Shown one piece after another: positions 8,622-15,989 of a DNA stretch of 64,000 bases. Origin of the DNA: Janibacter terrae NBRC 107853 (lineage in GTDB: Bacteria > Actinomycetota > Actinomycetes > Actinomycetales > Dermatophilaceae); contig NZ_BCUV01000005.1 of NCBI RefSeq assembly GCF_001591405.1, positions 1 through 64,000 on the forward strand, read 5' to 3'. The notes beneath the pieces are model-generated. The model saw nothing but the letters and a program-made list of their open reading frames with translations, did not search any database and was not told the origin of the DNA. The translations under genes and the position numbers were made by a program. How positions within the stretch are numbered: position 1 is the first letter of the stretch; every line of letters begins with the position of its first letter.

Positions 8622-9431
8622 GTGGCGATCCTCATCACCGACCCGACCGACGAGCGACTGCGGGACTTCGCCGGGCTCACCGACGTCAAGCTGCGGCGCG
8701 TCCTCGAGCCCGAGGGCGGGCTCTACCTCGCCGAGAGCGAGAAGGTCATCCGTCGGGCCCTGGCCGCCGGCCACCGGCCGCGGGCGCTGCTCATGGGGGA
8801 GCGCTGGCTCACCGACCTCGCTGACGTCGTCGAGCAGGCCGAGGCGGACGGCGTGCCGGTCTACACCGGGACGGCCGAGGTCATCGAGGGCATCACCGGG
8901 TACAACCTGCACCGCGGGGCGCTGGCCTCGATGCACCGGCCGGAGCTCCCTTCGCTCGCCGAGGTCCTCGACGGGGCCCGCCGGGTGCTCGTCATCGAGG
9001 ACGTCGTCGACCACACCAACGTCGGCGCGATCTTCCGCTCCGCCGCCGCGCTCGGGACCGACGCGGTCCTCGTCACCCGCCGGTGCGCGGACCCGCTGTA
9101 CCGCAGGGCGATCCGGGTCTCGATGGGGACGGTCTTCCAGGTGCCGTGGACCCGCGTCGAGCCGTGGCCCGCGGGGATCGAGGACCTGCGTGCCGCCGGG
9201 TTCACGGTCGCGGCGCTGGCCCTGGCGGACGATGCCGTGGGGCTCGACGAGCTCGCCGCCGACGCTCCCGAGCGGCTCGCCCTCGTCCTCGGGACCGAGG
9301 GGGACGGGCTGGCCCGTCGCACTCTCGGCCGCGTGGACGTCACGGTCACCATCCCGATGGCCGGTGGGGTGGACTCGCTGAACGTCGCGGCGGCCGGTGC
9401 CGTCGCGGCGTGGGAGCTGCGGGTGCGCTGA
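8622..9431 (+). CDS. SpoU/TrmH family RNA 2'-O-methyltransferase
   Basis: This 269-residue SPOUT-class enzyme should methylate a ribose 2'-OH in rRNA or tRNA using SAM. The three conserved SpoU motifs are present: NVGAIFRSAAALG, LVLGTEGDGL and IPMAGGVDSLNVAAA, the last forming the C-terminal trefoil-knot cofactor site. An N-terminal substrate-binding domain of about 100 residues precedes the catalytic part, as in TsnR/RlmB-like proteins. The exact target nucleotide cannot be decided. The GTG start is supported by TAGCCT upstream. Only 6 bp separate it from the convergent PEBP gene. Confidence 0.92.
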   Translation: MAILITDPTDERLRDFAGLTDVKLRRVLEPEGGLYLAESEKVIRRALAAGHRPRALLMGERWLTDLADVVEQAEADGVPVYTGTAEVIEGITGYNLHRGALASMHRPELPSLAEVLDGARRVLVIEDVVDHTNVGAIFRSAAALGTDAVLVTRRCADPLYRRAIRVSMGTVFQVPWTRVEPWPAGIEDLRAAGFTVAALALADDAVGLDELAADAPERLALVLGTEGDGLARRTLGRVDVTVTIPMAGGVDSLNVAAAGAVAAWELRVR

Positions 9432-9437
9432 GGCCGG

Positions 9438-9983
9438 TCAGGCCGTGTAGAGCCCGGTCATCACCGCGCGGCCGAGCGTGTGCTGGAGGTAGGTGAAGGC
9501 CGCGACCGTGCAGCTGACCGAGTCGTCGATGCCGAGATCGTCGGTGTCGAGCGCGTGCACGGCGAAGACGTACCGGTGGGGGCCGTCGCCCTTCGGTGGA
9601 GCCGCGCCGCCGAAGGCCTTCGTTCCGTAGTCCGTGGCCGTCATGAAGGCGCCCTCGGGCAGCTGCGCCCCGCCCTCGGCGCCGGCGCCCTCGGGCAGGG
9701 ACGTGGTGTCGGCGGGGAGGCCGACGACCGTCCAGTGCCAGAACCCCGCGGGCGTCGGGGCGTCGGGGTCGAAGCAGGAGACGGCGAAGGACTTCGTGCC
9801 CTCGGGTGCGCCGCTCCAGCTGAGCTGGGGGCTGCGGTTGCCGCCGGAGAAGCCCCAGTCGTCGAAGACCTGGGCCTCGGCGAGCTCGCCGCCGTCGGTG
9901 AAGCTCTCGCTCGTCACCTCGAAGGGGGTCGTCTCCGGGAGCAGGTCGTAGGGGGCTGGTGCAGTGGGTCGGGTGAGGTCCAT
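9438..9983 (-). CDS. YbhB/YbcL family PEBP-like protein
   Basis: This 181-residue protein belongs to the phosphatidylethanolamine-binding/Raf kinase inhibitor-like family. It has DPDAP at 72-76, the HW pair at 83-84 (FWHWTVVGLP) and GDGPHRYVF lining the anion-binding pocket. No signal peptide is seen, so it is probably cytoplasmic. The bacterial role is poorly defined. The ATG at 9983 has TAGGGT 7 nt upstream. Confidence 0.9.
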   Translation of the reverse strand: MDLTRPTAPAPYDLLPETTPFEVTSESFTDGGELAEAQVFDDWGFSGGNRSPQLSWSGAPEGTKSFAVSCFDPDAPTPAGFWHWTVVGLPADTTSLPEGAGAEGGAQLPEGAFMTATDYGTKAFGGAAPPKGDGPHRYVFAVHALDTDDLGIDDSVSCTVAAFTYLQHTLGRAVMTGLYTA

Positions 9984-9990
9984 GACCCCG

Positions 9991-9996
9991 ACCCTA
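9991..9996 (-). promoter_or_regulatory. -10 hexamer TAGGGT for the PEBP-like gene
   Basis: On the minus strand TAGGGT lies 7 nt before the ATG at 9983. Confidence 0.55.
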
Positions 9997-10022
9997 GGAC
10001 GTGCGCGTCGTGCGTCAACCGC

Positions 10023-10403
10023 TCACCGCACGAGGCGGTCGAGGAGCCGCTGCACCTCCGCCGCCGGGTCGTCGGTGAGGCCGCTGTGCACCGGCCCCGC
10101 CCGCACGACCGTCGAGCGCGGGGCACTCAGCCAGCCGAACCGTCGCCCGTCGTCCCCGAGGCGTGGGCGTCCGCCCCCTTCGTGCCCTGCGGCGACGTCG
10201 CAGACGGTCCGCAGCGCGGCGTCCAGCTCGTCGAGGTCGAGGTCCGGGGCGAAGGCCCGCAGGCGGTCGGGGTCGACGGCGAAGGCCGCTTCGAGGTGCT
10301 CGCCGGCCTGGCTGTGCAGGACGATCCCGACGTTGATGAACTCCTCGCGCTCCGCGCGGGGCACGCAGCGGAGCACGACGTACTGGTAGGGCAGGCGGGT
10401 CAT
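10023..10403 (-). CDS. DUF3037 protein, partner of the HipA-like kinase
   Basis: This 126-residue protein starts MTRLPYQYVVLRCVPRAERE and carries EFINVGIVLHSQ, the signature of DUF3037. The family is commonly encoded directly after HipA-like kinase genes, as here. The ATG at 10403 is favoured because it has a perfect GGAGG Shine-Dalgarno and overlaps the upstream stop as ATGA. Function is unknown; the coupling suggests it acts on or with the kinase-like protein. Confidence 0.82.
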   Translation of the reverse strand: MTRLPYQYVVLRCVPRAEREEFINVGIVLHSQAGEHLEAAFAVDPDRLRAFAPDLDLDELDAALRTVCDVAAGHEGGGRPRLGDDGRRFGWLSAPRSTVVRAGPVHSGLTDDPAAEVQRLLDRLVR

Positions 10404-11167
10404 CGGGCACCTCCGGGGAGCCACGCAGCCGGCTGGTCACGTCGGGCGACCAGGTGCTCGAGATAGGCCCGGCGGGTGTCGGTCGGGGTCACGAGCTGCT
10501 CGGTGGTCTCGAGCCACTCGTCGGGGACGAGGTCGAGGACACCGGCGAGCGTGGAGTCGTCGAGCCGTGCGGCGAGGTCCTCGTGGGCTGGGCGCACGTC
10601 GTCGACGAGGTCGCCGAGGACGTGGTCCGAGGCGTCGAAGCGCTGCTCGGCGAAGCGCTGGGCATCAGGTGCCCGTCGCGCCCACGCGTGGTGGAAGTAC
10701 AGCGCGGCCCCGTGGTCGATGACCCACGGCCGGCCGCCCCACACCAGGAGATTGGGGTTGGCCCACGTCCGGTCGATGTTGGCGGTGAACGCATCGAGCC
10801 AGATGATCGGCGCCGCCTGCTCCGGGGTGGCCGGTCGGCTGCCGTCGTACCCGAAGGACCCGGGCAGGTAGTCGAGCCCGAGGTTGGTGCCGAGGGAGGC
10901 GGTGAGGAGGTCCTGGACCTCTTCGTCGGCCTCGTAGCGGGCGATGTCGCGCGGGAGGTCGACGACGGCGAGGCGGGGGACGGGGATGCCCAGCACGCGG
11001 GCGATCTCACCGACGACGACCTCGGCGACCAGGACCTTGACGCCCTGCCCGGCGCCGCGGAACTTGACGACGTACATGCCGAGGTCGTCGGCCTCGACGA
11101 GCCCTGGGAGGGAGCCCCCTTCGCGCAGCGGTACGGCGAATCGGGTCGCGGTGACGGTCTCGAGCAC
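10400..11167 (-). CDS. HipA-like kinase-fold protein
   Basis: This 255-residue protein resembles the stand-alone HipA-like (HipA_2) family. VVKF with Lys35 is the candidate ATP-binding lysine. IDRTWANPNLL (about 131-141) resembles a catalytic loop with Asp132 and Asn137/Asn139, and VIDHG with Asp151 fits the metal-binding aspartate. There is no HipB-like antitoxin nearby, so classical persister toxicity should not be assumed. The GTG start at 11167 is chosen because TACTGT lies exactly 6 nt upstream; a longer ATG form from 11227 is possible. It is coupled to the DUF3037 gene and divergent from a VOC gene. Confidence 0.8.
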   Translation of the reverse strand: MLETVTATRFAVPLREGGSLPGLVEADDLGMYVVKFRGAGQGVKVLVAEVVVGEIARVLGIPVPRLAVVDLPRDIARYEADEEVQDLLTASLGTNLGLDYLPGSFGYDGSRPATPEQAAPIIWLDAFTANIDRTWANPNLLVWGGRPWVIDHGAALYFHHAWARRAPDAQRFAEQRFDASDHVLGDLVDDVRPAHEDLAARLDDSTLAGVLDLVPDEWLETTEQLVTPTDTRRAYLEHLVARRDQPAAWLPGGAR

Positions 11168-11173
11168 GGGCCC

Positions 11174-11179
11174 ACAGTA
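11174..11179 (-). promoter_or_regulatory. -10 hexamer TACTGT for the HipA-like gene
   Basis: On the minus strand TACTGT lies 6 nt before the GTG at 11167 and decides that start over the upstream ATG. Confidence 0.5.
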
Positions 11180-11225
11180 GGCCCCCGACTGGCTTCTGAC
11201 GGTCGATTCGCGCAGTCTGGAGCGC

Positions 11226-11639
11226 ATGCTGCCCGGACGACGACCGCCTCACGACTACCTCGGCACCGTGCTCGGCACCCCCGACCCGAGGGGACTGGCG
11301 CGGTTCTACGCCGAGGTCCTCGGGTGGCGCATCCACTCCGACGAGGAGGACTGGGCGACCATCGCACCGGACCAGGGCAAGGTCTACCTCGGTTTCCAGC
11401 TCGAGCGTGAGCACACCCCGCCGGCCTGGCCGGCCCAGCCGGGGGAGCAGCAGATGCAGATGCACCTCGACATCGAGGTCTCCGATCTCGATGCCGCTGT
11501 GGCCGCCGCCCAGCGGCTCGGCGGGCAGGTCGCGGAGCACCAGCCCCAGCTCGGCGTGCGCGTCATCATCGACCCTTCGGGCCACCCATTCTGCCTCTAC
11601 GTCGGGGCCGCGGAGGAGGCAGCGCAGACACCCGGGTGA
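11226..11639 (+). CDS. VOC (glyoxalase/bleomycin-resistance fold) protein
   Basis: This 137-residue vicinal-oxygen-chelate protein has paired beta-alpha-beta-beta-beta modules. TPDPRGLARFYAEVLGW is the first helix and strand, MHLDIEVSDLDAAVAAA the start of the second module, and DPSGHPFCLYV the closing strand. It resembles the small actinobacterial VOC proteins of unknown substrate. Candidate metal ligands are the His in MHLDIEV and the acidic residue of the last strand; not all family members bind metal. It is divergent from the HipA-like gene. Confidence 0.85.
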   Translation: MLPGRRPPHDYLGTVLGTPDPRGLARFYAEVLGWRIHSDEEDWATIAPDQGKVYLGFQLEREHTPPAWPAQPGEQQMQMHLDIEVSDLDAAVAAAQRLGGQVAEHQPQLGVRVIIDPSGHPFCLYVGAAEEAAQTPG

Positions 11640-11702
11640 GCGGCGCACGAGGTCGCAGGAACTCGCCGCCCGACCGGATTTCGCACTCCGGTCATCCGCG
11701 TG

Positions 11703-11708
11703 TAAAGT
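11703..11708 (+). promoter_or_regulatory. Candidate -10 (TAAAGT) of the tRNA-Leu gene
   Basis: TAAAGT in a locally AT-richer stretch lies 48 nt upstream of the tRNA. A weak -35-like TTTCGC lies about 18 bp further upstream. No other convincing hexamer is seen between the VOC gene and the tRNA. Confidence 0.35.
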
Positions 11709-11755
11709 TTCACGTCGTTGCCCCGGTGGCCCCCAGCCACCGGAATGCACCACTC

Positions 11756-11841
11756 GTCCGGGTGGCGGAATTGGCAGACGCGCTAGCTTGAGGTGCTAGT
11801 GCCCGTATTAGGGCATGGGGGTTCAAGTCCCCCCTCGGACA
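11756..11841 (+). tRNA. tRNA-Leu (anticodon GAG)
   Basis: This 86-nt class II tRNA has the acceptor stem GTCCGGG paired with CTCGGAC and discriminator A. The D-arm is GGCGGAATTGGCAGACGCGC, the anticodon loop TTGAGGT reads GAG, and a long variable arm (TGCCCGTATTAGGGCA) is followed by a TPsiC arm with GTTCAAGTC. CCA is not encoded. It reads CUC/CUU leucine codons. Its 3' end is a candidate integration site for mobile DNA, but no repeated copy of that end was found in the window. Confidence 0.97.
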
Positions 11842-11876
11842 CAGATGAATCGTTTACGAAGTTGTGAGCGTGGGTT

Positions 11877-11919
11877 CACGAAACCTCGGTCGGATCAGGG
11901 ATCTGACCGAGGTTTCGTG
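11877..11919 (+). terminator. Long perfect hairpin after tRNA-Leu
   Basis: A perfect 15-bp inverted repeat (11877-11891 with 11905-11919, arms CACGAAACCTCGGTC and its complement) encloses a 13-nt loop. It lies 36 nt after the tRNA. There is no T-run, which is common for actinobacterial terminators. It most likely terminates the tRNA transcript; it could also be a remnant inverted repeat of a mobile element. Confidence 0.6.
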
Positions 11920-12229
11920 CTGTTCAGACGATGCTCCTGCGCTGTGGGCGTGCCGAGCGGGTCGATGGACGCGCCCAGGATCACCAGGGCGAGTACTCGC
12001 CGCTGACGGCCGCTGCGGCTGGCGTGACCCAGCAGCGCCGGTGGGTCCAGTCCCGGAGCGCCGGCGGTCAGCGCGCCAGGGCATCACGACCGAGGAACTG
12101 GCTGAGGTCACGGCGCTCAGGGCCGCGCAGGGGTTTCGTCGACACCATGGGAGCCGACAGCTCAGGACAAGCACCTCTGCGTCCACGTCGGGTGCTGCCG
12201 CCGCCCGTGGACGTGCACCGGCAGATCGT
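11920..12229. other. Gene-poor stretch between tRNA-Leu and the gamma-glutamyltransferase gene
   Basis: About 310 bp with no convincing gene. Several short open frames cross it on the plus strand, but none has a recognisable domain, a ribosome site or a -10 at the usual spacing. It lies between the hairpin after tRNA-Leu and the 3' end of the gamma-glutamyltransferase gene, so it may be decayed sequence at an island edge. Confidence 0.5.
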
Positions 12230-13870
12230 TCATCCGGACACCTCGACACCGGCGGATCGGCGTGTGTCCGCGACACCCGTGACCGTGCGCTTCGCCCAGT
12301 CCACCGCGAGGGCCTGGACCGAACCCCATGACGCGCGGTAGGACCGTGGCATCACCTGGGTTCGGTACCCCATCTCCTGGAGTGCGGGTTCATGCCTCCC
12401 CGACTCGAGCCGCAGGACCTGGCCATCGAGCTTGAATCGGGGTGCGGGGATGGCGATGTCGAGCGGCTCTCCGTGCAGTGCCCACCGCAGGACGACTGTC
12501 GCCGTGGTGTTGGGGATCTGGCTCCCGCCCGGGGCACCGATGACCAGCGCCGGTCGCCCCTGGCCGTCCAGGACCATCGACGGCGAGCTCCAGGTGACTG
12601 AGCGTCGTCCAGCCTGCGGCCGGTTGGCCCTGCCGTCACCGATGAGCGCGAACCGCCCGAGCTGGTCGTTGAGGAAGAACCCGCCAAGGTAGGTCCCTGA
12701 ACCCCAGTAGCTGGTGATCGTGTTGGTCATCGAGATCGCCATGCCGTCACCATCGATGACCGAGATGTGTGTCGTGTTCGGGTCTCCGCTGCTGCGTCGA
12801 GTGACACCGACCCTGGGTCGGCCACCGAGCCCCTTGGCGAGAGCGGTGTTGCGCTTGGGGTCGGTGAGCCGATCCAGGGGCACGTCGACGAAGTCCGGAT
12901 CCCCGAACCAGCGGTGCACGGAGCGCTCTGCCACCTGCCAGGCCCGGGACTGGATGTCGATGAACTCGGGCGAGTCGGCGTCCACCTCACCGATCCCCAG
13001 GGCCTCCGCGATCTGCGCCATCTGGATGATGGCGCCACCGGGCAGGGCCGGGGCGCCCGAGAGAAAGGTGTAGTCGCCCAGCGGCCCGGTGGCGGGCTCC
13101 CCGTGCTGGACCTCGTAGTCCCGGAGGGTGCGTGCGTCCAGCCCGGGCACCTGCGTCAGCTGCTGGGCGAGGTCACCGCGGTAGACCGTGTCAGCGCCTT
13201 CCTTCGCGATGCGTCTCATGGTGCTGGCGAGGTCCTTCTGCACCAGCATGTCGCCCCGTCGCAGCACGCCGCCGTCCTGACGGTGGAAGTGCTCGAGACC
13301 TTGCACCACCCGACGCCCACCAGGGCGGGCCAGGATGTCGGCCAGGTACCGCGACACGGGCCCCCCGTCCTCGGCAAGGGTGATCGCCGGGTCCAGGAGG
13401 CGGGCCCAGTCCACGGTGCCGTACCGATCGTGGAGGTCGGCCATGCCGGCGACGAAGCCGGGAACCCCTACGCCGCTGGCGGGCACCACCCCAGATGTCG
13501 GGACGACCTCGCGGTAGTCGTGGTTGGCGTTCGTGCCGTCCCGCGCGACGATGCTCACGCCACCGCCGCCGATCCCGGAGGAGGCCGGTTGCATCACGGC
13601 GTCGGCGAAAGCCGCCGCGATGGCTGCGTCGACGGCGTTGCCGCCGCCACGGAGCACGCCCATGGCCGCGTCGGTGGCGAGCGGGTGGCCGGTGCTGGCG
13701 CCGAAAGCTCCCAGCGCTGGGCGCTCGGACGTGGCAGAGCTCGAGGTCGCGCGGGGCGGTTGCGGGGTGGACGCGTCGGTGCACCCCGCGAGGAGAGTGA
13801 TCCCCACGGCGCCGGTGAGCACCTGACGACGTGTGGGGAGTGGTCGTGGGGCGGGCGAGGGAGTGGTCAT
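12230..13870 (-). CDS. ggt: Gamma-glutamyltransferase, Tat-exported lipoprotein
   Basis: This 546-residue Ntn-hydrolase precursor should cleave or transfer gamma-glutamyl groups of glutathione-like peptides on the outer face of the membrane. The N-terminus has a twin-arginine motif (TRRQVLTG, R14-R15) and a lipobox LLAGC ending at Cys30, so it is predicted to be a Tat-secreted lipoprotein. The autocleavage motif is TTHISV with Thr366 as nucleophile, which splits large and small subunits. The ATG at 13870 overlaps the upstream membrane-protein stop (ATGA). Codon use looks slightly less extreme in GC than in the surrounding genes (impression only). Confidence 0.92.
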   Translation of the reverse strand: MTTPSPAPRPLPTRRQVLTGAVGITLLAGCTDASTPQPPRATSSSATSERPALGAFGASTGHPLATDAAMGVLRGGGNAVDAAIAAAFADAVMQPASSGIGGGGVSIVARDGTNANHDYREVVPTSGVVPASGVGVPGFVAGMADLHDRYGTVDWARLLDPAITLAEDGGPVSRYLADILARPGGRRVVQGLEHFHRQDGGVLRRGDMLVQKDLASTMRRIAKEGADTVYRGDLAQQLTQVPGLDARTLRDYEVQHGEPATGPLGDYTFLSGAPALPGGAIIQMAQIAEALGIGEVDADSPEFIDIQSRAWQVAERSVHRWFGDPDFVDVPLDRLTDPKRNTALAKGLGGRPRVGVTRRSSGDPNTTHISVIDGDGMAISMTNTITSYWGSGTYLGGFFLNDQLGRFALIGDGRANRPQAGRRSVTWSSPSMVLDGQGRPALVIGAPGGSQIPNTTATVVLRWALHGEPLDIAIPAPRFKLDGQVLRLESGRHEPALQEMGYRTQVMPRSYRASWGSVQALAVDWAKRTVTGVADTRRSAGVEVSG

Positions 13871-14952
13871 GCTGCTCCTTTGACGATCTTGTCGAGCCAG
13901 CTGGCCCGGAGGGCTCTTTCCAAGGGGCCGATGCCCAGCCGACGCACCCACACCGTGGCGAAGATGCCGAAGACGAGAACCAGGCCCACCGTGATCGGCA
14001 CCCCGACGACGCGGACGTCGATGCGACCTCCCAGGGCGGCGATCACGAGGAAGTGAGCGACGTAGAAGGTGAAGGCCAGACGCCCGAGGTCGGCGAGCGG
14101 ACGAGCCGCTCGATGAAGCCTGGGCCAGGCCCACAGCAGGACTCCGAGGACGAAGACCGCACTGCCGACGCTCGAGATCAGCCACAGCGGCATCTGGCTG
14201 TGAGCCGTACCGGTGAGCAGGCGGGGCCAGCCCGACTCGAGCTCCGTGCCCAGGGCTGCGGTGGTGATCTGCCCCGCGACGAAGGCGAGCACAGCAGCTG
14301 TTGCCCCCCACCGGATCAGGCGGAGATGAAGTTCGCGTGATCGAAGATCCTGGCGTGCGAGGAGCATCCCCACGAGGAAGGGGACGACCCAGACCAAGAT
14401 CGGGTAGGCGCCCGACAGGAAGAGCGAGTGGAGCACATCTCCCGGGCTGTCGAGCAGAGACGGCATCCGGCTCTTGTGCTCTCCGGTGTTCTGGTGTCCC
14501 TGGACGATCACCGGGCCCAGCACGAGCATCGTCAACGCGACGCCGCCGAGGACCTTGGTCGAGAGGCGGTGCCACAAGAGTGCTCCGAGGAAGAGCACGC
14601 CGTATGTCGGGAGGATGACGCTCACAGCGGGCGTGAGGATCTGCAGGGACAGGCCACCGAGAAAGAAGATCGCGGCACGCCAACCCAGAAGCACAGCGCG
14701 CGACCTCTGCCCTTGCCGCGACCGGAGGAAGAGTGTCATCCCCAGCCCTGCGAGCAGGACGAAGAGGACTGATGCCCGGCCGAGTGGGATGGTCCAGAGC
14801 TTGTTGAACCAGCCGTCGGCGCGGACCGTCAGGATGTTGATCATCATCATCCCGACGAGTGCCACGCCCCGAGCTGCGTCGATCGCCCCCAGCCGAGGGG
14901 ACGAAGCAGTCGGGGGTGGGGCTGCGGACGCAGGCGTGATCGCCTCAGTCAT
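13867..14952 (-). CDS. DUF418-like / heparan-glucosaminide acetyltransferase-like membrane protein
   Basis: This 361-residue polytopic membrane protein has about ten hydrophobic helices. RLGAIDAARGVALVGMMMINI near residues 20-40 is the hallmark start of the DUF418/DUF1624 acyltransferase-like group. A C-terminal segment, RPLADLGRLAFTFYVAHFLV, resembles the DUF418 C-terminal domain. A role in acylating an extracellular substrate is possible but unproven. It is translationally coupled to the gamma-glutamyltransferase gene. A GGAG Shine-Dalgarno precedes the ATG at 14952. The 208 bp upstream (14953-15160) hold no gene. Confidence 0.8.
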   Translation of the reverse strand: MTEAITPASAAPPPTASSPRLGAIDAARGVALVGMMMINILTVRADGWFNKLWTIPLGRASVLFVLLAGLGMTLFLRSRQGQRSRAVLLGWRAAIFFLGGLSLQILTPAVSVILPTYGVLFLGALLWHRLSTKVLGGVALTMLVLGPVIVQGHQNTGEHKSRMPSLLDSPGDVLHSLFLSGAYPILVWVVPFLVGMLLARQDLRSRELHLRLIRWGATAAVLAFVAGQITTAALGTELESGWPRLLTGTAHSQMPLWLISSVGSAVFVLGVLLWAWPRLHRAARPLADLGRLAFTFYVAHFLVIAALGGRIDVRVVGVPITVGLVLVFGIFATVWVRRLGIGPLERALRASWLDKIVKGAA

Positions 14953-15160
14953 GGTGCTGCTCCAGATGAGAAGTGGTGTGCGAGTGCCTCCGAGACCGTC
15001 CCGGACCGGGAGGCTCGATGTGGCGTGGTGAATGAGCTGAAAGGGCTCACGGCCTAGGCCAGATGCGTCTTGGCCGCAGGCCGTGCCGCCGCCGCCGGTC
15101 GCCTGGACACAGCCCTTGCGACGGCAGCATCCCCGAGTCGTACGGGTCAGGCGCAGTCGT

Positions 15161-15532
15161 CTACGTCCTGCACACGCAGAGATCGAGGGGAGAACGAGCT
15201 CGAACGGGATTGCTCGCGACAGCACGCCTCAGAGCGGCGCGGTGAAGGCGCCGGGCGAACATGGTGACGAGGCCCCACGGAACAAGGAGCCGGCGCGGGG
15301 CGAGGACGCCGCCGGTCCGGTGGCCCTTCTTCCGGCGAGCGTGAGCGCGCCGCGCCTCGTCGGCCGCGTGGTGGCTGTGGCCCGCCGGACCGTGATGGTG
15401 CGACGCGTGGTGACCAACTGCCAGGGGACCGACGCTGGGTCCCGCGGCAAGGCCGAGTGCGACGACCATCGCGCACATGAGGGCCAGGAGCAGCCGCACG
15501 CCGCGGCCGGGCCTCATGTCGACGGTATCCAC
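15161..15532 (-). CDS. His-rich exported or membrane-anchored small protein
   Basis: This 123-residue protein is of no named family. A signal or anchor helix (RLLLALMCAMVVALGLA, about residues 13-29) is followed by the His-rich stretch HHASHHHGPAGHSHH (about 41-55), then Arg/Lys-rich and C-terminal segments ending CVCRT. The GTG at 15532 is supported by TAGACT 6 nt upstream. It is divergent from a zinc-type ArsR repressor and CDF exporter, with the -10 elements 62 bp apart. A role in binding zinc or a related metal outside the membrane is inferred from composition and position only. Confidence 0.6.
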   Translation of the reverse strand: MDTVDMRPGRGVRLLLALMCAMVVALGLAAGPSVGPLAVGHHASHHHGPAGHSHHAADEARRAHARRKKGHRTGGVLAPRRLLVPWGLVTMFARRLHRAALRRAVASNPVRARSPLDLCVCRT

Positions 15533-15538
15533 ACAGAC

Positions 15539-15544
15539 AGTCTA
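15539..15544 (-). promoter_or_regulatory. -10 hexamer TAGACT for the His-rich protein gene
   Basis: On the minus strand TAGACT lies 6 nt before the GTG at 15532, supporting a leaderless transcript. Confidence 0.5.
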
Positions 15545-15605
15545 GGTCGCAAGCCCTTTCCGGCCGGGCAGCCCTCGGTCGTGTCGCCCCACCCCACAAG
15601 AGGCG

Positions 15606-15611
15606 TACTCT
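15606..15611 (+). promoter_or_regulatory. -10 hexamer TACTCT for the ArsR-family repressor gene
   Basis: TACTCT ends 6 nt before the ATG at 15618 and favours that start over the GTG at 15612. An imperfect inverted repeat GCAT-N10-ATGC (15616-15633) covers the start and could be part of the operator. Confidence 0.5.
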
Positions 15612-15617
15612 GTGCGC

Positions 15618-15989
15618 ATGGACGCAGATATGCAGATGGACGATGATGTGGTGCTGGGGGCGGTCGAGGTCTTCCGGTTGCTGGCCGACGAGACCCGCGT
15701 CCGGATCCTCTGCCTGCTCCTCGACGCGGAGCTGACGGTGGGCGAGATGGCTGAGCGGCTCGACCGGCGCGCCCCGGGGGTCTCGCAGCATCTCGCTCGG
15801 CTGCGGCGCGGGCGCATCGTCTCGACCCGGCGCGACGGCACGCACATCCACTACCGGCTTGCCGACGACCACGCGGCGCAGATGGTGATCGACGCGCTGA
15901 GGCACGCCGAGCACGGCCAGAGCGACGTCCCACGCCACCACAGGGTCGCTGATGGCGCGTCGACCCGAGCACGAGAGTCCGTGCGATGA
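15618..15989 (+). CDS. ArsR/SmtB family zinc-type repressor
   Basis: This 123-residue winged-helix repressor has its core from VFRLLADETRVRILCLL (about 18-34) to the recognition helix APGVSQHLARLR (about 52-63) and wing RRDGTHIHYRL. The alpha-5 helix carries D83-x-H85-x10-H96-x2-H99, which matches the Zn/Co-sensing site of SmtB/CzrA-type proteins (D-x-H-x10-H-x2-H/E). It most likely senses zinc or cobalt and represses its own operon with the downstream CDF gene. No CxC arsenic site is present. Its stop overlaps the CDF start (ATGA). Confidence 0.88.
   Translation: MDADMQMDDDVVLGAVEVFRLLADETRVRILCLLLDAELTVGEMAERLDRRAPGVSQHLARLRRGRIVSTRRDGTHIHYRLADDHAAQMVIDALRHAEHGQSDVPRHHRVADGASTRARESVR

Noticed and set aside
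10400-11167. HipBA toxin-antitoxin module
   Set aside because: No HipB-type helix-turn-helix gene is adjacent, so only a HipA-like fold can be claimed.
11823-11841. Attachment-site duplication of the tRNA-Leu 3' end
   Set aside because: No second copy of the tRNA end was found downstream in the window, and there is no integrase gene.
11920-12229. Possible transposase remnant after tRNA-Leu
   Set aside because: A short helical-looking frame is present, but no DDE or recombinase motif or terminal repeat supports it.
15051-15060. GGCCTAGGCC palindrome as another copy of the CCCTAGGG element
   Set aside because: It lacks the GCATT/AATGC arms and the CCCTAGGG core, and it is not at a convergent gene end.
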